NCBI GenBank assembly: GCA_007125955.1
Contig: SLCF01000087.1
Span: forward strand, 19,568-83,567
Origin: Bacteroidales bacterium
GTDB lineage: Bacteria > Bacteroidota > Bacteroidia > Bacteroidales > PUMT01
DNA: 64,000 nt
Direction: 5' to 3'
The position numbers and the translations under genes are program-made. Within the stretch, counting starts at the first letter, position 1. The number at the start of each line of letters is the position of its first letter. Below the pieces are notes generated by a model. That model made no database searches. It saw nothing but the letters and a program-made list of their open reading frames with translations, and was not told where the DNA came from. Shown here piece by piece: positions 1-9,274 of this stretch.

Positions 1-119
1 GTGGTGTAAACACGAACACATACACCCCTCCTTTGAGGACATGCATCCAGTGCGGGAGCTTTCTTCTTTTCAACCAGCCTTGTGCGCCCTTTTCTAACTA
101 ATTGCTGAATTGTAGGCAT
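1..119 (-). CDS. rpsL: 30S ribosomal protein S12, N-terminal part (gene runs off the window start)
   Basis: Reverse complement of 1..119 translates to [40 protein letters not shown], the S12 N-terminus. Too short for the supplied ORF track. Confidence 0.93.
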   Translation of the reverse strand, partial: MPTIQQLVRKGRTRLVEKKKAPALDACPQRRGVCVRVYT

Positions 120-166
120 ATAAGATGTATATTTTAGTTACTAAACTTTTTAACAAAATTGGTGTG

Positions 167-174
167 CAAAGGTA
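167..174 (-). promoter_or_regulatory. Bacteroidetes -7 element (TACCTTTG) upstream of rpsL
   Basis: Minus strand reads TACCTTTG (consensus TAnnTTTG); a TTG lies about 18 bp upstream at 193..195. Confidence 0.5.
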
Positions 175-450
175 TATTTTTTTTTAAAAAAACAAGAATA
201 TTTTATAATTAATTTCTTTATCAGGCCTTGATACTGGGGCATCAAAACGTGAGAGGAGTATTTGAAAAGCTGCAAAAGTAAAATAAATTAATTTACCATA
301 CAAAAAAGAACTCCTAATTTTTCTGAGCTTTAATCCGGCAACGGAATGGAAAGCGGGTTTTCTGACAATATATATATAATGACGCGCCGGTTATTTTTTT
401 TAACTGTATTTAAAATCTTAAATTTTTACAGGTTGAATTCCACAGGTTAA

Positions 451-480
451 TTGATAGTTATTAAAAAATTATTACTTTTG
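451..480 (+). promoter_or_regulatory. Bacteroidetes-type promoter (TTG-N19-TACTTTTG) upstream of the EF-G paralog
   Basis: TTG at 451..453, 19 bp spacer, TACTTTTG at 473..480 matching the -33/-7 consensus. Confidence 0.6.
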
Positions 481-586
481 AAGGCACTTTTAAACAGAGG
501 TGCTGAGCAGTTCAATCTGCCAGTTTCGGCCGGCTTTTCTCAGAAAGAATTTCAAAGGCGAAACCAAAATCTTTAATATATATATT

Positions 587-2743
587 ATGAAGACATATCA
601 GACAGATCAGTTAAGGAATATCGTTATTGCAGGAAACACCAAGTCAGGCAAGACCACGCTGGGGGAAGCGATGCTTTTTGAAGGCGGAGTTATTGAAAGG
701 AGGGGGTCTGTGGACAGCAAAAACACGGTATCCGATTTCAATGAGATTGAACATGAAAACGAAAACTCGGTTTTTGCTGCTGTTTTGCATACCGAGTTTG
801 ATGACAAAAAGATTAATATGATTGATGCTCCGGGTCTTGATGATTTCGTTGGCGGACTTATATCTGCATTGCGCCCGGTTGATTGTTCTCTTATGGTGAT
901 AAACGGTCAAAACGGTTTTGAGATTGGCACCGAGATTCAGGGACGTTATCTTGAATCTCACAAAAAACCAATGATGCTGGCAGTTAACCAGCTTGATCAC
1001 GAAAAGATCAATTTTGAGAAAACAGTCGAATCTTTAAAGCAAAGCTATGGCAATAAAGCTGTGCTGATTCAGTATCCTCTTAACCCGGGTCCTGGCTTCA
1101 ACGCCGTGATAGATGTATTGAAAATGTCAATGTACAAATACCCGGCTGATGGAGGAAAATCGGAGGTGCTTCCTCTGCCTGACGATCAGAAGGATCATGC
1201 TGAAGAGCTCAGAAACATACTTATAGAGGCTGCTGCAGAAAATGACGAATCGCTCATGGAGGTATTTTTTGATAAAGGTACACTGAGCGAGGAAGAAATG
1301 GTGAAAGGATTGAAGATGGGGCTTAAAACGAGAAACATGTTTCCCGTTCTGTGTGTTTCGGCCATGAAAAACATGGGAATCGACAGACTGATGGAGTTTA
1401 TTTGCGAACTCGGACCAAATCCAATGGATATAGATCTCGCTGAAACAACCGATGGTGAGGAAATAAAATGTGACTCATCAGCTTCTCCTTCAATTTTCAT
1501 CTTCAAGTCATCTTTCGAACAGCACATTGGGGAAATCAACTACTTCAAGGTAATGTCAGGTGAAATTACCGAAGGTATGGACTTAGTGAACACAAAAACA
1601 AGCTCAAAGGAGAGGCTTTCACAATTGCTTGCAGTTGCAGGGAAAACACGAAGAAAAGTGCCTAAAATGGTGGCGGGTGACATTGGTGCAACAGTAAAGC
1701 TTAAGAGCACCAAAACAAACCATACACTTTGTGAAGGAAGTAAAAAGATCAGTTTTCCCGAAATCAGTTTTCCCGAACCCCGTTTCCGTACGGCAATCAA
1801 GGCAAAATCTGAATCGGACGAGGAAAAACTGGGAGAAGCCCTTTCCAGAATGCACGAAGAGGACCCCACAATATTAATTGAATACTCAAAAGAGCTCAAA
1901 CAGATAATCGTATCAGGGCAGGGTGAATACCATCTGAACATACTCAAGTGGCACCTGGACAATATATTCAAGATAGAAACAGAATTCGTTTCACCCAAAA
2001 TACCTTACCGTGAAACCATAACCAAAGTGGCCCAGGCATCATACAGGCACAAGAAGCAATCGGGTGGTGCCGGACAGTTTGGTGAAGTTCACATGGTAAT
2101 AGAACCCTATACCGGTGACCAGCCCGAACCTGCAAAATACAAGGTCAACGGCAGGGAATTAAACGTGTCTGTCAGAGGCAAAGAAGAGCACGAACTTCCC
2201 TGGGGGGGTAAACTTGTGTTTTACAACTGCATAGTGGGCGGTTCTATAGACACCCGTTTTATGCCGGCCATTCTTAAAGGTATTATGGAAAAAATGGAAG
2301 AAGGGCCCCTCACCGGATCATATGCCCGTGATATCAGGGTTGCGGTATATGACGGAAAGATGCACCCGGTTGATTCAAATGAAGTTTCATTCAAGCTGGC
2401 CGGAAGAAATGCGTTTAAAGATGCATTTAAAAATGCCGGTCCAAAAATCCTTGAGCCTATCTACGATGTTGAAGTGATAGTGCCATCCGAAAGAATGGGT
2501 GATGTAATGAGCGACCTGCAAGGAAGACGGGCAATGATTGAGGGTATGTCAAGCGAAAAGGGGTTTGAAAAAATCAAGGCAAAAGTGCCGCTGGCAGAGA
2601 TGGGGAAGTATTCAACATCTTTGAGTTCACTTACCAATGGCCGCGCCACTTTCACAATGAAGCTTGCCAAATATGAAGCAGTGCCCGGTGAATTACAGGA
2701 TAAGCTGCTGAAAGCATACGAAGAGGAGCAGGAAGAAGAATGA
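587..2743 (+). CDS. Elongation factor G paralog (EF-G2-like) with degenerate GTPase motifs
   Basis: 718 aa from the internal ATG at 587 (MKTYQTDQLRNIVIAGNTKSGKTT). EF-G-like along its length (KVPLAEMGKYSTSLSSLTNGRATFTMKLAKYEAVP). Upstream 29 codons of the ORF probably untranslated. Confidence 0.92.
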   Translation: MKTYQTDQLRNIVIAGNTKSGKTTLGEAMLFEGGVIERRGSVDSKNTVSDFNEIEHENENSVFAAVLHTEFDDKKINMIDAPGLDDFVGGLISALRPVDCSLMVINGQNGFEIGTEIQGRYLESHKKPMMLAVNQLDHEKINFEKTVESLKQSYGNKAVLIQYPLNPGPGFNAVIDVLKMSMYKYPADGGKSEVLPLPDDQKDHAEELRNILIEAAAENDESLMEVFFDKGTLSEEEMVKGLKMGLKTRNMFPVLCVSAMKNMGIDRLMEFICELGPNPMDIDLAETTDGEEIKCDSSASPSIFIFKSSFEQHIGEINYFKVMSGEITEGMDLVNTKTSSKERLSQLLAVAGKTRRKVPKMVAGDIGATVKLKSTKTNHTLCEGSKKISFPEISFPEPRFRTAIKAKSESDEEKLGEALSRMHEEDPTILIEYSKELKQIIVSGQGEYHLNILKWHLDNIFKIETEFVSPKIPYRETITKVAQASYRHKKQSGGAGQFGEVHMVIEPYTGDQPEPAKYKVNGRELNVSVRGKEEHELPWGGKLVFYNCIVGGSIDTRFMPAILKGIMEKMEEGPLTGSYARDIRVAVYDGKMHPVDSNEVSFKLAGRNAFKDAFKNAGPKILEPIYDVEVIVPSERMGDVMSDLQGRRAMIEGMSSEKGFEKIKAKVPLAEMGKYSTSLSSLTNGRATFTMKLAKYEAVPGELQDKLLKAYEEEQEEE

Positions 2744-2768
2744 AAGTAAAGTATTCAATCCGTTTACT

Positions 2769-2800
2769 CAGGGCTGGCATGTTGCCAGCCCTGTATTTTT
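2769..2800. terminator. Rho-independent-like terminator
   Basis: Perfect 11-bp stem CAGGGCTGGCA-TGT-TGCCAGCCCTG followed by TATTTTTG, between convergent genes. Confidence 0.8.
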
Positions 2801-2822
2801 GTTCCATATATTTAAGTAACTG

Positions 2823-4079
2823 TCACCTCCCCCTGTATAGATGCAGTGCTCCGGTATATTCATATTCCATGCCGTCCCAGCCCCTGCCTTTTATTATATA
2901 ATAGTAAACTCCGGGCGGGACTTCCCTTCCCCTCCCTGTTGTCCCGTCCCAACCCTCATCAGGATCAGTCCACTCAAAGAGTTTTTGCCCGTTACGGTTG
3001 TAGATCACCCCCCTGAATTCCCTCAAAGAACGGCTTTTTACCATGAAAACATCATTTATCCCGTCACCATCCGGAGTAAATACGTTAGGTACCTGCAGTA
3101 TAGAATAATGTACATAAACGGGATCAGGATATGTGAACTCATCTTCACACCCTGCTTCGCTGTAAGCTTTTAATCTGACAAAATACTCACGTGGTATGGT
3201 AAAAACATGAACGGGTTCGAATGAATGGTCGTCGGGCACACCCTGGAAGCCTTCAGGTTCACCGAAAAACCAGTCGAAACTGGCACCGTTTATACTGTTA
3301 TTTGTAAATTTCACCTCAAGTGGGGCAGGTCCTTCAAGGGGTTCCGGTATAAAATCTGCTTTAACCTCAATGCTCTCATAAAAAACAGAATCAGTTACCG
3401 TACATCCGAAATTATCAGTTACAGTAAGATAAAACCATGTATCCTCGTAAGGAGGGGAATAGGTAACAGGACTCAGGTTCTCGGCAGGATAAGGCACAGG
3501 AGATGAAGGAAATGAAGTCCATTCAAAAACCATATCGTTATTAAGCTCGAATTGCTCGTGTGTCTGGGGATGATAATGAATTAAGCCCAAAGCTTCAGCA
3601 CTTCCCTCAAGCGCAAGTTCGCCACATTCAAAATAATTGATTGACGCATTTACCTCAACGCTCTTTTCAAAAACCCACACTACGAAAGTTGTGTCAATCT
3701 CAGCACCATCAGAAATTCCAACACGGTAGCCGCCCGCTTCTATCCCCGTTATGGTAGAAGAAGTACCCGAATCGGTGTGGAAAGGCTCAAATGCCAAAGC
3801 ATCCCGGTTATAGCGAGACCATTCAAAGTTAAAAACCCCGTTATCAACGTTTATAGAAGCATTTAACCCGACGGGCCATTCGCAAAAAACCATGATAGTA
3901 TCGGGATACTGGACTGAGGAGTATGCCGCCGGAATCTTATAGGCAGGGTATGAAGCGGCGATCTGTCCGTTGAGATCAAAAGCATAAGCTGTTAACAAAG
4001 ATGCAATCAGGATAATTCTAACGTAAAGGAAAACAGAACTGCGATGCATATCAATCGAATTATGTGAAGTATTCTTCAA
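2823..4079 (-). CDS. PKD-containing gliding-motility-associated C-terminal (CHU_C / T9SS type B) secreted protein
   Basis: C-terminus VPNVFTPDGDGINDVFMVKS...VIYNRNGQKLFEW...WDGTTGRGREVPPGVYYYIIKG; PKD-like segment PLEVKFTNNSINGASFDWFFGE. Confidence 0.88.
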   Translation of the reverse strand: MKNTSHNSIDMHRSSVFLYVRIILIASLLTAYAFDLNGQIAASYPAYKIPAAYSSVQYPDTIMVFCEWPVGLNASINVDNGVFNFEWSRYNRDALAFEPFHTDSGTSSTITGIEAGGYRVGISDGAEIDTTFVVWVFEKSVEVNASINYFECGELALEGSAEALGLIHYHPQTHEQFELNNDMVFEWTSFPSSPVPYPAENLSPVTYSPPYEDTWFYLTVTDNFGCTVTDSVFYESIEVKADFIPEPLEGPAPLEVKFTNNSINGASFDWFFGEPEGFQGVPDDHSFEPVHVFTIPREYFVRLKAYSEAGCEDEFTYPDPVYVHYSILQVPNVFTPDGDGINDVFMVKSRSLREFRGVIYNRNGQKLFEWTDPDEGWDGTTGRGREVPPGVYYYIIKGRGWDGMEYEYTGALHLYRGR

Positions 4080-4222
4080 TAACGAAAATAAGAAAAAAAA
4101 TCAGGTGTTATACAGTTGGAATTGTTCATAAAATATTGAAATATGAGTTGGCAGGCAATTAATATGGATCTATTTTTACATTCAGTTAACATTTTTGAAA
4201 ATCAGAAAAAATTTTTTGGAAG

Positions 4223-6529
4223 GTGGAATTTCTCAAGGATTTGAACAGTGTGCAAAAGGAGGCGGTAACAGATTACAGCGGGCCTCACCTTGTAATTGCG
4301 GGAGCCGGTTCGGGCAAGACCAGGGTACTTACCTACAGGATAGCTTATTTGCTGCATACGGGTATACCGGCAGGGTCGGTTATGGCTTTGACATTTACCA
4401 ACAAAGCAGCAGGGGAGATGAAGGAGCGGATAAACAGGCTTATTGGTCAGGATATTGCACGTTATCTCTGGATAGGAACTTTCCATTCCATATTTTCCAG
4501 GATATTAAGGGCTGAAGCACCTCTACTGGGGCACACATCAGCTTTCACCATATATGACAATGTGGATTCCAAAAGAGCTTTAAAAAAAATAATCGGAGAG
4601 CTTTCACTGGACGACCGGATATATAAACCGGGTGAAATACTCGGGGCAATTTCAAGGGCCAAGAATAATCTCATAACTGCAGGTTCATACGGTTCAAATA
4701 CACAACTGATCGAAAAAGACAAAAAATCGGGTAAAAAGCATATTGCGGATATCTACCGTATCTACGCAGAGCGCTGTTTCAGGTCGGATGCAATGGATTT
4801 CGACGATCTTCTTTTAAAAACCAATATACTGCTTCGGGATCATCCTGAAGTTTTAAAAAAATACCAGGAGAGATTCCGCTACATTCTGGTGGACGAATTC
4901 CAGGACACCAATTTTGCTCAGTATCTTATAATTTCCCGGCTTGCCAGTCCTCACCGTAACATATGCGTTGTAGGAGACGATGCTCAAAGTATTTATGCTT
5001 TCCGGGGAGCCAGAATAGAGAATATTCTCAATTTTAAAAAGGAGTATCCCGGTTATAAGATCTTCAAACTGGAACAAAACTACCGTTCAACAAAGACTAT
5101 AGTAAAGGCTGCCAACAGCCTTATAGAAAAGAACCGCAACCAGCTGTCAAAAAGAGTATGGTCAGACAACGAGCCCGGAGGGAAGATAAAGGTTTTGAAA
5201 GCATCAACAGATACGGAAGAGGGGATAATTGTTGCACGTGAGATAACCGGGATGGTTTCCGAAAAGGGTGCGCGATACAGGGACTTTGCGGTCTTGTACA
5301 GGACAAACGCCCAGTCAAGAATCTTTGAGGAAACTCTTCGCAGGAACAATATTCCCTATAAAGTATTCGGCAGTCTCTCTTTTTACCAGAGAAAAGAGAT
5401 AAAAGACCTGCTTGCCTATTTCAGGCTTTCAGTTAATCAGAAGGATTCAGAAGCTCTTCTGAGAATCATTAACTCTCCGGCCAGGGGAATAGGAAAAACA
5501 ACCCTGGAAAAACTCAGCAATTATGCAAGTAAATCGGGACTAAGCCTTTGGGAGACAGTAAGCCAGACAGGGAAATTTCCTGAAGAAGCGGGCTTGAACA
5601 GGGGAATGCGGAAAAAGCTCTCTGATTTTGCCGAAATGATAAAGAGCTTTTCGTCAGACATACAAACAGAAGATGCCCATGAAAAGGCAATGAAAATTGC
5701 ATCCTCCTCCGGCATGCTCAAGGATCTGTTCAATCCCGGGTCTCCGGAAAATATTTCCAAATACGAAAACATACAGGAACTACTTAACGGAATAAAGGAG
5801 TTTTCCGAAAGCCAGGCTGAACTGAATGAAAGCACCACCCTTCCGGCTTTCCTTGAAAATGTCGCACTGCTAACCGATACTGACAGGGAGAAACCGGAGG
5901 ACGGGGACAAGGTAAGTCTCATGACCGTCCATTCTGCAAAAGGACTTGAGTTCAAACATGTATTTGTATCGGGAATGGAAGAAGAGCTTTTCCCCGGCCG
6001 TTTTTCCAGTTCCACTCTACACGAACTGGAGGAAGAACGGCGTTTGTTTTACGTTGCGCTCACAAGGGCAGAAAAAAGTGTAACATTGTCTTTTTCTCAA
6101 TCCAGATACAGGTGGGGTTCTCCCATAATGTGCTCTCCCAGCAGGTTTTTAAGTGAAATAGACGAGCAATACCTTGAATACCCGGATTCAGCGGACAGTT
6201 TTTCTTCAAACCGGGAAAGGGCGGTAAATACAAAAACTGAACCATTTGAAAAGATATTTAAAGGCAATCCCCGGGGGAACGGCAATACCTCCGATATTTT
6301 AACACGTAAAAAACTGGTTAAAATAACCGGCAACACTGAAAGCAGGCACGGCAACCATAATAATATACTGTTGAAACCCGGAATGCTCGTCGAACACCGC
6401 CAGTTTGGCCCGGGCAAAGTATTACAGGTAACAGGATCTCCTCCTGACAGTAAGGCCATAGTCCACTTTCAGGCAGCGGGACAGAAACAGCTTCTTCTCA
6501 AGTTTGCAAGGCTGAAAATAATAGATTAA
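4223..6529 (+). CDS. UvrD/PcrA-type superfamily I DNA helicase
   Basis: LNSVQKEAV, AGAGSGKTRVLTYRIAYLL, VDEFQDTN, VGDDAQSIYAFRGA, LMTVHSAKGLEF, YVALTRAEK. GTG start. Confidence 0.95.
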   Translation: MEFLKDLNSVQKEAVTDYSGPHLVIAGAGSGKTRVLTYRIAYLLHTGIPAGSVMALTFTNKAAGEMKERINRLIGQDIARYLWIGTFHSIFSRILRAEAPLLGHTSAFTIYDNVDSKRALKKIIGELSLDDRIYKPGEILGAISRAKNNLITAGSYGSNTQLIEKDKKSGKKHIADIYRIYAERCFRSDAMDFDDLLLKTNILLRDHPEVLKKYQERFRYILVDEFQDTNFAQYLIISRLASPHRNICVVGDDAQSIYAFRGARIENILNFKKEYPGYKIFKLEQNYRSTKTIVKAANSLIEKNRNQLSKRVWSDNEPGGKIKVLKASTDTEEGIIVAREITGMVSEKGARYRDFAVLYRTNAQSRIFEETLRRNNIPYKVFGSLSFYQRKEIKDLLAYFRLSVNQKDSEALLRIINSPARGIGKTTLEKLSNYASKSGLSLWETVSQTGKFPEEAGLNRGMRKKLSDFAEMIKSFSSDIQTEDAHEKAMKIASSSGMLKDLFNPGSPENISKYENIQELLNGIKEFSESQAELNESTTLPAFLENVALLTDTDREKPEDGDKVSLMTVHSAKGLEFKHVFVSGMEEELFPGRFSSSTLHELEEERRLFYVALTRAEKSVTLSFSQSRYRWGSPIMCSPSRFLSEIDEQYLEYPDSADSFSSNRERAVNTKTEPFEKIFKGNPRGNGNTSDILTRKKLVKITGNTESRHGNHNNILLKPGMLVEHRQFGPGKVLQVTGSPPDSKAIVHFQAAGQKQLLLKFARLKIID

Positions 6530-6573
6530 GGAGTTGCGTTCAGCAGCAAGAACCGGATATTCCCCCTGAACAA

Positions 6574-7716
6574 TTATGAGTTACGGCCTCCTTTGACTAT
6601 TTTTCTGAAACTTCGCCTGTCGGTATCCCCTTCGGTATTGATCAGAAGAACTTTTAACCCTTTATCTATTCCCAGCTTTTTTTTAACAACCGAACCACCG
6701 GATTCGCGCATAAGCTTCATCAAGCCTCCCATTCCGGCGGCTCCTGATTCACCTGATATGACCCGCGGGTCATTCCCGGCGGGATAATATAAACTCCGCA
6801 TGGCGAGTCTGGCATCATCATCGTCAATAACCATAAAGCAATCGGCAAAATTTCTCAAAACCGGCCAGGATATGAGAGATGGTACACCGCAGTTCAATCC
6901 GGCCATGATAGTGTCGGACTGGCGGGACGGGGCAGTGGGTGTGCCGTTGAGAAGTGAGCTAAGTGCGCCATTTGACCCGGAAGGTTCAACAATAACGAAC
7001 TTAGGCGACTTATCACCATATCTGTTCATGTAATACCAGATAACACTGCTTGCCCAGCTTCCAACTCCGCACTGGAGAAATACTATATCATAATACGGCA
7101 GCTGTTGACCATCTGACAAAAAACTAACCTGTTCCTCAATTTCACTACAGAGGGTCTGATAACCCGCCACTACCCATGAAGGTATCCGGCAGTAATTTTC
7201 CCATGAGGTATCCTGCAGCAACACCCAGCCGTTTTTAATACTTTCATTCTTTGCAAAATCGACTGTGGTATCATACCCGCCATCTATCTTATAAACAACG
7301 GCACCTTCCTTTTTGATACTCTTTATTCTCCGGGAAGTTGTATAACCGGGCACGAATATCCTGGCCAGTTGCCCGAATTGCCGGCACGACCATGCAAGTG
7401 CCCTCCCGTGATTTCCGTCGGTAGCAGCACAAAACACATATTCCCCGGGGTTCTCATGCAAATACCTGTAAACGGCATATGAAGCTCCGAGAGCTTTGAA
7501 CGCATTTAACCCGAAACGCTCAGATTCATCCTTAACATGAAGTGAAGAGAGGTTTAACCTGCTCGCCATACCGGGCAAAGAGATGAGGGGAGTGGGTTTA
7601 TAGCCGCTGATTGTCTTATGGTAACTGACGGGATTTGAGTCTTTAAGTGTGTCAGTAATCTCCCTGCTGAGCTGCAGGGGATTATCCCTGTGAGGATTTA
7701 TAACAAATTCGATCAT
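6574..7716 (-). CDS. Diaminopropionate ammonia-lyase-like PLP enzyme (fold type II)
   Basis: PLP-lysine context RFGLNAFKALGASYAVYRYL, CAATDGNHGRALAW, QCGVGSWASSV, AGLNCGVPS; resembles the DpaL/YgeX family. Confidence 0.85.
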   Translation of the reverse strand: MIEFVINPHRDNPLQLSREITDTLKDSNPVSYHKTISGYKPTPLISLPGMASRLNLSSLHVKDESERFGLNAFKALGASYAVYRYLHENPGEYVFCAATDGNHGRALAWSCRQFGQLARIFVPGYTTSRRIKSIKKEGAVVYKIDGGYDTTVDFAKNESIKNGWVLLQDTSWENYCRIPSWVVAGYQTLCSEIEEQVSFLSDGQQLPYYDIVFLQCGVGSWASSVIWYYMNRYGDKSPKFVIVEPSGSNGALSSLLNGTPTAPSRQSDTIMAGLNCGVPSLISWPVLRNFADCFMVIDDDDARLAMRSLYYPAGNDPRVISGESGAAGMGGLMKLMRESGGSVVKKKLGIDKGLKVLLINTEGDTDRRSFRKIVKGGRNS

Positions 7717-7872
7717 ATCATGATTTTCAGATCAAAAAATTTGACTCTTTTTTTCAGGATAAATATATATGACATTTTTTAAACTGCACACAGACGTATG
7801 AAAATTTCGGAAAGATAACTCTATAATTTATCCTGAATTCATTGTTTTTTAATAACCTTAAAGGAGTGTTCC

Positions 7873-7903
7873 TTGTTTTTCCGTTTAATTTTTCTTATAT
7901 TTG
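7873..7903 (+). promoter_or_regulatory. Bacteroidetes-type promoter (TTG-N20-TATATTTG)
   Basis: TTG 7873..7875, 20 bp spacer, TATATTTG 7896..7903, upstream of the YtxH gene. Confidence 0.65.
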
Positions 7904-7960
7904 TTATAGAATAATAATCGTAGTTATATACTTAAAATTAAACTTAAAACCGATAACAAT

Positions 7961-8269
7961 ATGAGTAATTCATCAGGTAAAATTATAGCAGGTTTTTTAC
8001 TGGGAGCAGCAGCCGGAGTAACGATTGGATTGCTTTATGCGCCGAAAAGCGGAGCAGAAACCCGTAAAGACATTGAAAAAAAGGCAAAAGATTATTCGGA
8101 AGATGCAATAATGAAAATACAGGACAAGATTGACGACCTGAAGAAGCATCTGGGTGATTTTGCTGAAGAGGCAAAGGCTAAAGCTGAAGATACAAAAGCA
8201 AAAGTTAAAAGTGCAGCAGACGAAACCAAGTCTAAAGCCAAATCGGCTGCTGAAGCAGCCAGGAAGTAG
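7961..8269 (+). CDS. YtxH domain-containing protein
   Basis: IIAGFLLGAAAGVTIGLLYAPKSGAETRKDI followed by a K/A/E-rich helical repeat. Confidence 0.88.
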   Translation: MSNSSGKIIAGFLLGAAAGVTIGLLYAPKSGAETRKDIEKKAKDYSEDAIMKIQDKIDDLKKHLGDFAEEAKAKAEDTKAKVKSAADETKSKAKSAAEAARK

Positions 8270-8299
8270 CCGGCAAATCAGGCATCAAACCTACTGTAA

Positions 8300-8671
8300 A
8301 TGGATTACAGGACACTAATCGATAGTTTTGAGGAGCTCAAGGAGAGTCTTCAGAAATATGTTGAAGCTAAGGTTTCCTACTTCAGCCTAACTGCATTTGA
8401 AAAGGTTGCAAAGGTTTTGACTCATGTATATTCATCATGGATCATAATTGCTGTATTCACTGTTGCACTTACTTTGCTTTCCCTGGCTGGTGGTATATAC
8501 CTGGGCAGGGTTATGGGAAGTATTGAACTTGGGATTCTTATTATTGGCGGAGCTCTATTTCTGGCTGGAATAATACTGTTCCTGCTCAGGAGAAGTGTTT
8601 TCAGTCCGCTTGTTATCAGAGCCCTTTTGAAAATATTCTTTGATGAGAAAGACGAAGAATTGAAAAAATAA
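8300..8671 (+). CDS. Putative membrane protein, phage-holin-family-like (two TM segments)
   Basis: Small protein with two hydrophobic segments (WIIIAVFTVALTLLSLAGGIYLG; LGILIIGGALFLAGIILFLL), directly downstream of the YtxH gene. Confidence 0.6.
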   Translation: MDYRTLIDSFEELKESLQKYVEAKVSYFSLTAFEKVAKVLTHVYSSWIIIAVFTVALTLLSLAGGIYLGRVMGSIELGILIIGGALFLAGIILFLLRRSVFSPLVIRALLKIFFDEKDEELKK

Positions 8672-8683
8672 GTTGAGAAATTT

Positions 8684-8947
8684 ATGATAGAAGCCGAAAT
8701 ATTCAAAAGAATCCGAACTTTTAAAGACATAGAGCTTGAAAAAGCCAGGCAGAGGTACAATATGCTTGTGGCTGAAAGAGACCTCATGGTTGCACTGAGA
8801 GCTGCGGGATTTGCTTTTTCTCTTTCAGCTGCTGTTGTCAGAATTGAACGCTTTACATCATCAGCAATTAGAAGTGCTGTCTATTTCACCGGCAATCTTT
8901 TCAAGAAAATATTTGGCCACAAACAAAACCGGTCATCCGTTTCATAA
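8684..8947 (+). CDS. Hypothetical protein (third gene of the YtxH/holin-like set)
   Basis: 87-aa ORF 12 bp after the preceding gene, same strand. Confidence 0.6.
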   Translation: MIEAEIFKRIRTFKDIELEKARQRYNMLVAERDLMVALRAAGFAFSLSAAVVRIERFTSSAIRSAVYFTGNLFKKIFGHKQNRSSVS

Positions 8948-9066
8948 CAGTTGCCTTCTAAGATCTTTTTCTGTCATTTCCACCCGTTTAGAATAACCGT
9001 ATGGAATTTTTTGTATAATTTCAGACATGTAATCTGTTTACATATCGCTTCGATGAATATTCCGGG

Positions 9067-9106
9067 TTTCAATCGCCTCTTTGTAGTATCAAAGAGACGA
9101 TTGAAA
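9067..9106. repeat. Long intergenic hairpin (17-bp stem, one mismatch, 6-nt loop)
   Basis: TTTCAATCGCCTCTTTG-TAGTAT-CAAAGAGACGATTGAAA; no U-tract follows. Confidence 0.75.
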
Positions 9107-9250
9107 ATATCCGGCTTCACCGTTCTCCATATTATCCAATGTTCTTTTGATAATTTAATCATATAAAAAATTTATGTATATTCCTTTTAAAATCTAAATT
9201 TTGGAACTTTTTGATACAAAATTGAGGTTTTTTTACAGGAGAAAATATAG

Positions 9251-9258
9251 TAACTTTG
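9251..9258 (+). promoter_or_regulatory. Bacteroidetes -7 element TAACTTTG upstream of the DUF4290 gene
   Basis: Exact TAnnTTTG match 17 bp before the ATG at 9275; no clear -33 TTG. Confidence 0.5.
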
Positions 9259-9274
9259 CAAAAATTAAAAAGTT

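Noticed and set aside
5521-6015. 164-aa minus-strand ORF
   Set aside because: Antisense shadow inside the helicase gene.
8951-9166. Overlapping 71-aa (+) and 62-aa (-) ORFs
   Set aside because: They are mirror products of the palindrome at 9067..9106, with no family resemblance.
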